Origin: Modestobacter sp. VKM Ac-2984
Lineage (GTDB): Bacteria; Actinomycetota; Actinomycetes; Mycobacteriales; Geodermatophilaceae
DNA length: 64,000 nucleotides
Assembly: GCF_026967985.1 (NCBI RefSeq)
Contig: NZ_JAPVBJ010000006.1
Location: 1 to 64,000 of the forward strand
Direction of reading: 5' to 3'
The position numbers and the translations under genes were made by a program. The notes below the pieces were generated by a model. It was not told the DNA's origin. It made no database searches and worked only from the letters and a program-made list of their open reading frames with translations. Of the stretch, positions 51,713 to 59,782 are shown piece by piece. The stretch's first letter is position 1. Each line of letters opens with the position of its first letter.

Positions 51713-53179
51713 TCAGCCGTACGGCGTGAGGGTGGCCGCCCAGCTCCCGGACGCGGCCTGGGCGAACTCGGGGACCTCGTCGGCGGCCATGTCCCGAGCG
51801 GTGTAGCCGCCGCTGCCGGCGCCGACGCACGCCAGCACGGTCACCAGCCCGGCCCGGCGCTGGGCCAGGGACTGCCGTACCTGCCACCCCACCACGGCGC
51901 GGTCCTGCAGCACGGTGTGGCTGCGCACCAGCCACCCCGAGCGCATCGCGAACGACCGGGGGCCCGCCACGTGGCCCAGGGCGTCGTAGCGGGCCAGGCC
52001 GAGCGGGATGCCGAGCAGCACGAGGGCGCCCCCGGCGGCCAGCAGCGACCACCAGCCCGTCGTCGCCATCAGCACCCCGCCCGCGGCCGTCACCAGCAGC
52101 CCGGGCACGGTGCCCCGCGCGATGCTCCGCCGACGGGCGGCCGGGGGGTGCCGGTGCAGCGGGCCGGGGTGGTCGACGAGCTCGACGGAGAGCGCGCGGG
52201 CCAGCTCCACCGGTCCCAGCGGCAGCACCTGCCCCCGCCGCGTGGCGTCCCCGAGCCCGGTGACCAGGGCGCTGACCCGGGCTGCGCCGACCAGCCGCAT
52301 GCCCAGCCCCTCGCTGACCGTGCAGCCGCGGATCCGGTCGATGTCCAGCTCGGTGTGCCGCCGGGTGACCAGGCCGCGGACGGCGACGAGCGCGCCACCG
52401 CGCCGGAGCAGCCGGAACCGCCAGTTCACCAGGGCGCTGCCGATGATCGAGCCGAGGATCAGCAGCAGCAGCGCACCGACCACCAGCCGGACCACGATCC
52501 GGGTGTCGGAGACGTCCGGTGACCAGAACTCCGGCTGGAACTGGTCGGGCAGCTCCTCGGCGGCCCGGAGCAGCGCGCCGCCGGCGGCCAGCGGCACCGC
52601 CAGGTAGCTGCCCACCAGCGGGGCGTAGACCAGCCAGCGGTAGTCGAAGCGGAGCAGCTCCTCCTCCGGGTCGTCGGCGGCGTGCCGGCCGGCCTCGGAG
52701 TCCTGCGCGGAGGCGGCGTGGGTGAGCAGCCGGTGGCGCAGCCGGTCGCCCTCGGCGCGGGTGACGCCGTCGATGACCAGCTCCTCCTCGCTGGTCACCG
52801 AGCCGGCCGCCGCGTCGATCCGCACCCGGACGAGCCCCAGCAGCCGGTGCAGCACCGGCGCCTCGACCTCCACCCCGCGGATCCGGTCGTTGGGCACCGT
52901 GCGCGCCGACCGGGAGAGCAGCCCGCGGGTGACGACGACGGCGGAGTCCCCGTCGGTGTAGCTGAACCGCCACCAGCTGATCGCCGCGCCCAGCAGCGAG
53001 AGCACGGTGATCCCGACGACCAGCGCGACCACCGTGCCCAGGCCGTCGCCGAGGCCGCGGGTGACCCCGAGGGCCAGCACCGCCGGCACCAGGGCCCGCG
53101 CCTGGCGGAAGGTCACGGTGTGCAGCAGCAGCACCCACGGCGACGTCCGCCGCCCGAGCGCCTCGGGTGCGCCGGTCAC
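51713..53179 (-). CDS. PH-domain (bPH2/YdbT-like) membrane protein
   Basis: This 488-residue protein has three pairs of membrane helices, each followed by a bacterial PH-like domain (about residues 60-150, 250-340 and 395-480). Repeated motifs are SYTDGDSAVVVTRGLLSRSARTVPNDRIRGVEVEAPVLHRLLGLVRVRID and VRGLVTRRHTELDIDRIRGCTVSEGLGMRLVG. It matches the YdbT family, usually encoded with a smaller PH protein (YdbS), as here. The GTG overlaps the stop of that gene in a GTGA. The family's role is poorly known, with some tie to envelope stress. Confidence 0.88.
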   Translation of the reverse strand: MTGAPEALGRRTSPWVLLLHTVTFRQARALVPAVLALGVTRGLGDGLGTVVALVVGITVLSLLGAAISWWRFSYTDGDSAVVVTRGLLSRSARTVPNDRIRGVEVEAPVLHRLLGLVRVRIDAAAGSVTSEEELVIDGVTRAEGDRLRHRLLTHAASAQDSEAGRHAADDPEEELLRFDYRWLVYAPLVGSYLAVPLAAGGALLRAAEELPDQFQPEFWSPDVSDTRIVVRLVVGALLLLILGSIIGSALVNWRFRLLRRGGALVAVRGLVTRRHTELDIDRIRGCTVSEGLGMRLVGAARVSALVTGLGDATRRGQVLPLGPVELARALSVELVDHPGPLHRHPPAARRRSIARGTVPGLLVTAAGGVLMATTGWWSLLAAGGALVLLGIPLGLARYDALGHVAGPRSFAMRSGWLVRSHTVLQDRAVVGWQVRQSLAQRRAGLVTVLACVGAGSGGYTARDMAADEVPEFAQAASGSWAATLTPYG

Positions 53180-53691
53180 GTGGCCTCGTCGCGCACGAGC
53201 TCCGCCCGCCGCGCGAGGTCCTCGGCCACCCGCCGGGCCACGTCCACCTCCAGGTGCGGCACCCGGACGGTGCCCTGCGAGGACGCCGTCAGCACCGCGA
53301 CGGTCGCCAGGCCGAACAGCTGCTGGAACACCCCGCGGTTGACGTCGACGGTCTGGATCCGGGAGATCGGCACCAGGGTCCAGGTGCGGGTCAGCCAGCC
53401 GGTGAGCGTGTAGACCGCCTCGGCGGTGACCTCCCAGCGGTGCACCCGGTAGCGCAGCCGCGGGCGGATCGCGATCGCGACCACGGCGTAGCCCAGCACG
53501 AAGGCCGGACCCAGCCAGCGCAGCAGGGGGACGGCCCAGCCGGCGTCGGCGGGCACGAAGACGATCGCGGCCGCCACGATCGCCCCGTACACGACCGTGC
53601 CGAGGACCGCCTGCGTCACCCAGAGCCCGATCGCGGCGCGGGACAGCGACCAGGCGGGTTCCCGGACGGGGGCCGGCGGGGGAGCGGACAT
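53176..53691 (-). CDS. PH-domain (YdbS-like) membrane protein
   Basis: The 171-residue protein has a proline-rich N-terminus, two membrane helices (ALGLWVTQ-like segment to about residue 60, and a second to about 80) and one PH-like domain (YRVHRWEVTAEAVYTLTGWLTRTWTLVPISRIQTVDVNRGVFQQLFGLATVAVLTA). It is the small partner of the YdbT-like protein encoded directly after it. The ATG at 53691 has AGGA eight bases ahead; an ATG three codons earlier is also possible. Confidence 0.88.
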   Translation of the reverse strand: MSAPPPAPVREPAWSLSRAAIGLWVTQAVLGTVVYGAIVAAAIVFVPADAGWAVPLLRWLGPAFVLGYAVVAIAIRPRLRYRVHRWEVTAEAVYTLTGWLTRTWTLVPISRIQTVDVNRGVFQQLFGLATVAVLTASSQGTVRVPHLEVDVARRVAEDLARRAELVRDEAT

Positions 53692-53759
53692 CGGGTCCAT
53701 CCTCGCAGTGCCGGGCCGGCCGAGGGACCGCACCGCCGGTGGCGCGCCCCCCTGCGTGC

Positions 53760-53765
53760 CACGAT
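53760..53765 (+). promoter_or_regulatory. -10 box for a leaderless rhodanese transcript
   Basis: CACGAT lies 7 bases before the GTG at 53773. The sequence GCCACGATGG is also found before the malic enzyme gene (27516-27524), in the same position relative to the start. Confidence 0.45.
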
Positions 53766-53772
53766 GGATCGC

Positions 53773-54108
53773 GTGATGATGCCGCAGCAGGTCCCGACCG
53801 TGCCCGCCGCCGAGGTGCCCGACGACGCCGTCGTGCTGGACGTGCGCGAGGACGACGAGTGGTCCGCCGGGCACGTCCAGGGCGCGACGCACATCCCGAT
53901 GGGCGACGTCCCCGCCCGGCTCGGCGAGGTGCCCGAGGGCGACCCGCTCTACGTCACCTGCCGCAGCGGGGGGCGCTCGGCGCGGGTGACCGCCTGGCTC
54001 AACCAGAACGGCTACGACGCGGTGAACGTCGGCGGCGGGATGGGCGAGTGGGACGCCGCCGGCCGGCCGATGGTGAGCGAGACCGGCCGGCCGCCCTACG
54101 TCGTCTAG
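53773..54108 (+). CDS. rhodanese-like domain protein
   Basis: This single-domain protein of 111 residues has the rhodanese fold (VPAAEVPDDAVVLDVREDDEWSAGHVQGATHIPMGDV) and an active-site loop YVTCRSGGRSARVTAWL with the catalytic cysteine. It could transfer sulfur to cyanide, thiols or acceptor proteins. Starts at 53764, 53773 and 53776 are in frame; 53773 is chosen from the -10 position. Its TAG and the stop of the convergent acyl-CoA ligase share one palindromic CTAG (54105-54108). Confidence 0.88.
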   Translation: MMMPQQVPTVPAAEVPDDAVVLDVREDDEWSAGHVQGATHIPMGDVPARLGEVPEGDPLYVTCRSGGRSARVTAWLNQNGYDAVNVGGGMGEWDAAGRPMVSETGRPPYVV

Positions 54109-55718
54109 CTCGTCGGGTAGTCGGCGAAGCGGGAGCGCAGGTCCTTCTTGGAGAACTTGCCGACGCTGGTCTTGGGCACCTCGTCGATGAACTCGACCGC
54201 TTCGGGCAGCCACCACTTGGCCACCAGCGGGGTGATGTGGTCGAGGATCTCCTGCTCGGTGGCCTGCTCCCCGGGCTTGAGGACGACGCAGGCCAGCGGC
54301 CGCTCGTCCCACTTGGGGTGCGGGATCGCGATGACCGCGGCCTCGGCGACCGCCGGGTGGCTCATGATCGCGTTCTCCAGGTCGACCGAGGAGATCCACT
54401 CGCCACCGGACTTGATCAGGTCCTTGGTGCGGTCGGCGATCCGGATGTTGCCGAACTCGTCCAGCGCGGCGACGTCCCCGGTCTTCATCCAGCCGTCGGG
54501 GGTGGTCAGCTCCACGCCGGCGTCGGGCTCGTAGTACTCCTTCGCGCACCACGGGCCGCGGACCTGGAGCTCACCGGTGGCCTTGTCGTCCCAGGGCTGC
54601 TCCTCGAGGGTGTCCGCGTCGACGATCCGGGCCTGCACGCCGAACAGCGGCAGGCCGGCCCGGGCCCGCCGCTCGGCCTTGGTGGCCTCGTCGGCGTCCG
54701 CCCAGCGGGTCGACAGCGTGCCACCGGAGGCGACCGGGTGGGTCTCGGTCATGCCCCACGCCTGGTAGATCGGCAGGCCCACCTGCTCGCGGTAGGCCTC
54801 CGACAGCCCCTTGGGGACGGCGGAACCGCCGCAGCCGATCTTGCGCAGCCGGTGCGGGCGCCCGGCCAGGTGCGGCAGCATGCCCTGCCAGATGGTGGGC
54901 ACGCCGGCGGTGAAGGTGACCCCCTCGTCGACGATCAGGTCGGCCAGCGCCTGCGGCTGCATCATCGCCCCGGGGAACACCATCGCCGCGCCGGCGGCCG
55001 GGGCGGCCTGGGCGATGCCCCAGGCGTTGGCGTGGAACATCGGGACGACGGGCATCGCGACGTCCTCGACCCCGATGCCGAAGCCGTTGGGGGAGATCAC
55101 GGCCATGGTGTGCAGCACCGTGGACCGGTGGGTGTAGACGACGCCCTTCGGGTTGCCCGTGGTGCCGCTGGTGTAGCACATGGAGGCGGCCGCGTTCTCG
55201 TCCGTGGTGGAGAACTCGACCGGTTCGGCGTCGGCCAGCAGCGCCTCGTAGTCGAGCACCCGCGGGTCGTCGGGGATCTCGTTGTCACCGCCGTCGTCCA
55301 TCACCACCACGTGGCGGACGGTCGTCATCGTGTCGATCAGCGGCCACAGCAGGGGCAGCACGGTGCGGTCGACGAAGACGACCTCGTCCTCGGCGTGGTT
55401 GGCGATGTAGGTCAGCTGCTCGGGGAAGAGGCGCACGTTGAGGGTGTGCAGCACCCGCCCGGTGCAGGGCGCGGCGAAGTAGAGCTCCAGGTGGCGGGCG
55501 GAGTTCCAGGCGAAGGTGCCCACCCGGCCGTCGGCGCTGATGCCCAGGGTGTCCAGCACCCCGCCCAGCCGCCGGGTGCGGGCTGCCCACTCGGCGTAGG
55601 TGGTGCGCACCTTGCCGCTGGGGTTGTTGGTGACGATCGGGACGTCGCCGTGGTGCTGCTCGGCGTGCCGGAAGATCGTGTCGATGGTCAGGGGGACGTC
55701 CTGCATCAGCCCGCGCAT
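54105..55718 (-). CDS. fatty acyl-CoA ligase (AMP-forming)
   Basis: The 537-residue enzyme has the adenylation motifs MCYTSGTTGNPKGVVYTHRS, YQAWGMTETHPVAS, GWMKTGDVAALDEFGNI and DRTKDLIKSGGEWISSVDLENAI, and ends with the catalytic lysine in TSVGKFSKKDLR. Length and the HANAWGIAQAAPAAGAAMV region fit medium- to long-chain acyl-CoA synthetases. CACGAT followed by six bases precedes the ATG, the leaderless pattern. It is monocistronic, between the rhodanese and aldehyde dehydrogenase genes. Confidence 0.93.
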   Translation of the reverse strand: MRGLMQDVPLTIDTIFRHAEQHHGDVPIVTNNPSGKVRTTYAEWAARTRRLGGVLDTLGISADGRVGTFAWNSARHLELYFAAPCTGRVLHTLNVRLFPEQLTYIANHAEDEVVFVDRTVLPLLWPLIDTMTTVRHVVVMDDGGDNEIPDDPRVLDYEALLADAEPVEFSTTDENAAASMCYTSGTTGNPKGVVYTHRSTVLHTMAVISPNGFGIGVEDVAMPVVPMFHANAWGIAQAAPAAGAAMVFPGAMMQPQALADLIVDEGVTFTAGVPTIWQGMLPHLAGRPHRLRKIGCGGSAVPKGLSEAYREQVGLPIYQAWGMTETHPVASGGTLSTRWADADEATKAERRARAGLPLFGVQARIVDADTLEEQPWDDKATGELQVRGPWCAKEYYEPDAGVELTTPDGWMKTGDVAALDEFGNIRIADRTKDLIKSGGEWISSVDLENAIMSHPAVAEAAVIAIPHPKWDERPLACVVLKPGEQATEQEILDHITPLVAKWWLPEAVEFIDEVPKTSVGKFSKKDLRSRFADYPTS

Positions 55719-55724
55719 GCGGGC

Positions 55725-55730
55725 ATCGTG
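55725..55730 (-). promoter_or_regulatory. -10 box for a leaderless acyl-CoA ligase transcript
   Basis: On the minus strand CACGAT is followed by GCCCGC and then the ATG at 55718. The hexamer and the six-base spacing match those before the malic enzyme gene. No ribosome binding site precedes the start. Confidence 0.5.
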
Positions 55731-55801
55731 CCAGTGACGGAGGTCACCTGCCAGCCTGCGGCGGGGCCGTCCACCGTCCGCTGCAGACCCGAGGGGGAGA
55801 C

Positions 55802-57268
55802 ATGGACGTCGCCGACGCCGGCACGGTCGAGGACGCGGTCGCGGCCGCCCGGCGCGCCTTCCCGGGGTGGTCGGCCACACCGGCGGCCGACCGCCAGGCG
55901 CGGCTGCGGGCACTGCGCCAGGTCGTCCTGGACCGGGCCGAGGAGATCGTGGCCACCGTGCGGGCGGAGACCGGCCGGCACCCGGCCGACATCGCGGTGG
56001 CGGAGGTGCTGCACGCCGCGGCACACCTGGACTGGCTGGCCCGGCACACCGCCGGTGCGCTCGCCGGCCGGCGGACCACCGTCTGGCCGCTGGTGCACAA
56101 GCGGACGGAGGTGCACGCCCGGCCGCGCGGGGTCGCCGCCGTGCTGGCGCCGTGGAACTACCCCTTCCTGCTGGCGCTGCTGCCCGCGACGACCGCGCTG
56201 GCCGCCGGGTGCACCGTCGTCCTCAAGCCCTCCGAGCACACCCCGGACGCGGCCCGGCTGGTCGAGCACCTGGTGGCCGAGGCCGGCTTCCCCCCGGACG
56301 TGCTGCGGGTCGTGCCGGGCGGGGCCGAGGTGGGCGAGCTGCTGGTCACCGCCGACGTCGACGTCATCTCGGTGACCGGGTCGGCGGCGACCGGCCGCCG
56401 GGTCGCCGCGCTCGCCGCCGACCGGCTGACGCCGGTCGTGGCCGAGCTGGGGGGCACCGACGCCATGATCGTCCTGGCGGACGCCGACCTCCGGCGGGCG
56501 GCCCGGGCGGCGGCCTGGGGTGCGTGCTTCAACGCCGGCCAGTCCTGCGTGTCGATCGAGCGGCTGTACGTCGTCGCCGCCGTGCACGACCGGTTCCTCG
56601 CCGAGCTGGAACGGGCCTTCGACGACCTCACGGTGGGCGGCGGGGGCCGCCGGGACATCGGGCCGATGGTCCTGCCGGCCACGCTGGCGACCGTCCAGCG
56701 GCAGGTCCGGGAGGCGGTGGTCGCGGGTGCGCGGCTGCACCGCGGTGGCCGGCGGGTCCGGATCGGGTCCCGGGACCACCTGGAGCCGACGCTGCTCTCC
56801 GCCGTCCAGCAGGGCTCCGACCTGGTGCAGCAGGAGACCTTCGGGCCGGTCCTGCCGGTGGTGTCGGTGCCCGACGAGGAGACGGCGGTCCGGCTGGCCA
56901 ACGACTCGGCCTACGGGCTGCAGGCCTCGGTCTGGACGGCCGACCGGGCCCGCGGGCGGTCGCTGGCCGGGCGGCTGCGGGTCGGCGCGGTGGCGGTCAA
57001 CGACTGCCTGGTCAACTACGCCGCCCCCGGCCTGCCCTTCGGTGGTCGGGGGGCGTCCGGGACCGGCCGGCAGGGCGGGGCGGAGGGTCTGCGCGCGTAC
57101 TGCTACACCCAGACCCTGACCGACAGCCGGCTGCAGCCGCGCCGGGAGCTGCAGTGGTTCCCCCGGATCGGCGGTGCCGGGACGTGGATCAGAGTGGCTC
57201 GGCTGCTGTACGGCCGGCCACGTCGGGCTCCCCGAGCTCCTTCCGGACCCGCTCCTCAGCGGTCGTGA
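55802..57268 (+). CDS. aldehyde dehydrogenase, class 3-like
   Basis: The 488-residue enzyme has VLAPWNYPFLLALLPATTALAAGCTVVLKPSE, the nucleotide-site glycines in SVTGSAATGRRV, the general base glutamate in VVAELGGTDAMIV and the catalytic cysteine in FNAGQSCVSIERLYV. The N-terminus is short and the C-terminus extended past YTQTLTDSR, as in class 3 (fatty aldehyde) enzymes. GGGGGAGA precedes the ATG. It could supply acids to the nearby acyl-CoA ligase, but this is inference. Its 3' end overlaps the convergent KARI-like gene by 80 bases. Confidence 0.91.
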   Translation: MDVADAGTVEDAVAAARRAFPGWSATPAADRQARLRALRQVVLDRAEEIVATVRAETGRHPADIAVAEVLHAAAHLDWLARHTAGALAGRRTTVWPLVHKRTEVHARPRGVAAVLAPWNYPFLLALLPATTALAAGCTVVLKPSEHTPDAARLVEHLVAEAGFPPDVLRVVPGGAEVGELLVTADVDVISVTGSAATGRRVAALAADRLTPVVAELGGTDAMIVLADADLRRAARAAAWGACFNAGQSCVSIERLYVVAAVHDRFLAELERAFDDLTVGGGGRRDIGPMVLPATLATVQRQVREAVVAGARLHRGGRRVRIGSRDHLEPTLLSAVQQGSDLVQQETFGPVLPVVSVPDEETAVRLANDSAYGLQASVWTADRARGRSLAGRLRVGAVAVNDCLVNYAAPGLPFGGRGASGTGRQGGAEGLRAYCYTQTLTDSRLQPRRELQWFPRIGGAGTWIRVARLLYGRPRRAPRAPSGPAPQRS

Positions 57269-58223
57269 GCGGGTTGTCGCTGTCGGTGACCGCGTTGATC
57301 AGCTCGACGATCGGGTAGCCCTTGGCCTCCTCCTCCTGGAGCTTCTGCGCGAACCCGCCGGACCGGATCTGCGCCAGGACGTCGCGGAAGTGCCGTTCCA
57401 TGCCCTCGGCGTCCTGGCCCATCGTGCCCAGGAAGCCGCCGTACATCGCCACCAGACCGTGCGAGCGGACCGACTCGAAGAACCCCGCGCTGGCCATCGT
57501 GCTGATCACCCGCGACATCTCCCCGGACAGGTAGAGCTCGCTGACCAGGGCCTCGGCCGGGAGCCCGGCCTCCAGGCCCAGCCGGAACGCCAGCTGGAAG
57601 GTGGTGCCCAGGTAGGAGCCGACGCTCTGCTCGATGAACAGGTCGAGGGTGGCCTCCTGCTCGGCGCTCAGCTGGATCGCGCCCCGCCGCAGCGAGCCGA
57701 CCGCCGAGGCCAGCGCGAGCAGCCGCTCCTGGGCCCGGCCGGTGGCGTCCTGCTCCACGTTGACGTAGCTGAGGAAGCCGCTGCCCTCCACGAACGTCGT
57801 CCGGACCTCCTCGCCGAGCATTCGGGGTGCCAGCAGCAGGACGTCGACCCCCGCCGGTGGCTGCACCAGGCCGAAGGCGAGCACGTAGCCGGACGCGAAG
57901 CAGATCGCCGACCCGGGGGTGAGCCGCGGCGCGACCTGCTCGCGGAAGACCTGGGGGATCGCCTCGTCGGGCAGCAGCAGGTAGACGACGTCCGCGCCGA
58001 CCACGGCCTCGCCGAGGTCGAGGACCTCGAACCCCTCGGCCACCGCGCGCAGGCGGTGGTCGTCGTCGATGTTGCCGACGGTCACCGCCAGACCGCGGTC
58101 GCGCAGGTTCAGCGCCACCGACCGGCCCAGGTTGCCGTACCCGAGCACCGTCACGGCGGCGCCGGCGAGCGCCGCGGGGTCGGCGTCGGTCTCGCGGTAG
58201 AACACCGTCTCCTGCTGAGTCAT
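57189..58223 (-). CDS. divergent ketol-acid reductoisomerase-like protein
   Basis: The 344-residue protein has an IlvC-type Rossmann domain (AGAAVTVLGYGNLGRSVALNLRDRGLAVTVG, ADVVYLLLPDEAIPQVFREQVAPRL) and the knotted C-terminal domain. Metal-binding acids appear kept in EQEATLDLFIEQSVGS and VSELYLSGEMSRVI. It is not a housekeeping IlvC: GYGNLGRS replaces GYGSQGHA, and no ilvB, ilvN or leu gene is near. The ATG at 58223 is used. It lies 52 bases after an O-methyltransferase gene on the same strand, at the edge of a probable natural-product cluster. Confidence 0.85.
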   Translation of the reverse strand: MTQQETVFYRETDADPAALAGAAVTVLGYGNLGRSVALNLRDRGLAVTVGNIDDDHRLRAVAEGFEVLDLGEAVVGADVVYLLLPDEAIPQVFREQVAPRLTPGSAICFASGYVLAFGLVQPPAGVDVLLLAPRMLGEEVRTTFVEGSGFLSYVNVEQDATGRAQERLLALASAVGSLRRGAIQLSAEQEATLDLFIEQSVGSYLGTTFQLAFRLGLEAGLPAEALVSELYLSGEMSRVISTMASAGFFESVRSHGLVAMYGGFLGTMGQDAEGMERHFRDVLAQIRSGGFAQKLQEEEAKGYPIVELINAVTDSDNPLTTAEERVRKELGEPDVAGRTAAEPL

Positions 58224-58275
58224 GCGGTCGGCTCCGTCTCTGGTCGTGTCGTCCCGGTCGGGCGTCGCCCGGCGG

Positions 58276-59019
58276 TCACCGCTTGCGGGCCAGGGTGAGG
58301 CCGTCGGCCATCGGCAGCACGACCACCTCCACCCGGTCGTCGGCCACCAGCCGGCTGTTGAAGGCCCGGAGCGCCGCGGCGTCCCCGGACGCGGCCGGGT
58401 CCAGCACCCGGCCGCCCAGCAGCGTGTTGTCGTACACCAGCAGCCCACCCGGCCGGACCCGGGGGAGCAGCTCGTCGTGGTAGGTGGCGTAGCCGGCCTT
58501 GTCCGCGTCGACGAAGGCCAGCTCGAAGCGCTCCTCCCGGGGGAGCGCGCGGAGGGTCTCCGCTGCCGGGCCGAGCCGGAGCTCGACCCGGTCGGTGAGC
58601 CCCGCCTCGGCCCAGGCGTGGGCGGCCGTCGTGGTCGCCGCCGCGCTGATGTCGCAGCACAGCAGCCGCCCGCCCGGTGGCAGGGCCCGGGCGATCGAGA
58701 TCGACGAGTACCCGGTGAACGTGCCGATCTCCACCGCCTGCCGGGCGCCCACCAGGTGGGTCAGCAGGGTGAGCAGCGGGCCCTGCTCGGGGGCGATCTG
58801 CATGGTCGCGTGCCGCGGGTACTGCTGACGGGTCCGGGCGACCAGCAGCTCCTGAACCGGATGGGCCGGGGTGCTGTGCGCGAGGACGTAGTCGACGACG
58901 TCCGGGGTCGGGGCCACCCGGCGCGGCTCCCCGGGGGTCCGGGTCACCGCACCGGCCGTGGCCGGTCCGGACGGCGTCGGGGGCCGGTCGTGGTCCCCGA
59001 CGCCCTCCGGTGTGCTCAC
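58276..59019 (-). CDS. class I SAM-dependent O-methyltransferase
   Basis: The 247-residue enzyme belongs to the caffeoyl-CoA/catechol O-methyltransferase (Methyltransf_3) group: MQIAPEQGPLLTLLTHLVGARQAVEIGTFTGYSSISIARALPPGG, LLCCDIS, ELAFVDADKAGYATYHDELLPRVRPGGLLVYDNTLLGG. The metal-binding DADK and DN are in place. The first 35 residues are a low-complexity extension. The GTG at 59019 comes 8 bases after the stop of the preceding gene. A catechol or enol hydroxyl is the expected target; the cluster context suggests a tailoring role. Confidence 0.88.
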   Translation of the reverse strand: MSTPEGVGDHDRPPTPSGPATAGAVTRTPGEPRRVAPTPDVVDYVLAHSTPAHPVQELLVARTRQQYPRHATMQIAPEQGPLLTLLTHLVGARQAVEIGTFTGYSSISIARALPPGGRLLCCDISAAATTTAAHAWAEAGLTDRVELRLGPAAETLRALPREERFELAFVDADKAGYATYHDELLPRVRPGGLLVYDNTLLGGRVLDPAASGDAAALRAFNSRLVADDRVEVVVLPMADGLTLARKR

Positions 59020-59027
59020 CCGGCAGG

Positions 59028-59618
59028 TCAGCGGCGGAAGCGGGACTTGTGCGACGTCTCCCGCATGTCCTGCTTGAGGTGGGAGAACATCAGGGCCCCG
59101 ACCGCCGCCGGCACGATGACGTGCCAGGCGTGCCCGATCCGCTCGAGCCGTTCGGCCCGCCCCTTCTCCTCGGGGCTGAGCGTCACCACCGTGCCGGTCG
59201 CGGTGCCGGCGGGGGTGCCGACCGCGGTCACGGTCGAGGCGCGCTTCGCGTAGATCTCGTTGCCCTTGTTGCGGGCCTTCATGGCGGCCACGGATGCGCC
59301 GAGCGCCACCCCGGTCAGGGTGGCCCGCATCGCGTCCTCGGGGCCGTCCTTGATCCACTTCGGCACGCCGTTGTCGAACGGGGCGCCGTCGTAGCGCGCC
59401 ATGCTGGTGCCCCACACGTAGGCGGTCACCGCCCCGGCGGTCAGGCCGCGGGACGCCTTCCACCCTGAGTCGAGCACCCGGGCGCGCTCGGCCGGGTCGT
59501 CGATCGCCCCGCCGACGCCCCGGAGCAGGGAGCCCAGCGCGGCGAGCGAACTGCCCCACCAGGCTGCCAGACCCATGTCCCGGATCGCCCGGTAGTTCCT
59601 GTCGGACCTCTCGCTCAC
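59028..59618 (-). CDS. conserved-type protein of unknown function
   Basis: The 196-residue protein starts at a GTG behind a perfect AGGAGG. It has small hydrophobic segments (GLAAWWGSSLAALGSLLRGVGGAI, GLTAGAVTAYVWGTSM, HAWHVIVPAAVGALMFSHL) separated by charged stretches, and ends basic (SHKSRFRR). I recognise no family. It is the first gene of a three-gene minus-strand run with the methyltransferase and, after 52 bases, the KARI-like enzyme. It diverges from the adenylation gene across a 164-base gap, so both runs may be co-regulated. Confidence 0.78.
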   Translation of the reverse strand: MSERSDRNYRAIRDMGLAAWWGSSLAALGSLLRGVGGAIDDPAERARVLDSGWKASRGLTAGAVTAYVWGTSMARYDGAPFDNGVPKWIKDGPEDAMRATLTGVALGASVAAMKARNKGNEIYAKRASTVTAVGTPAGTATGTVVTLSPEEKGRAERLERIGHAWHVIVPAAVGALMFSHLKQDMRETSHKSRFRR

Positions 59619-59782
59619 GTTTCCTCCTGGGATGGCTGTCGCGTCGGCCGTGGCCTCGTCGGCCGGTGACCCTGGACAGGACGCCGGGCCTGCGCTCTCT
59701 CCGAGTGCGACCGCTACCGGGGCTGGGTACGGTGGGGCCTACGGATGTGAGGATCGTCTCAATACCGGGTGGAGGCCGCATC

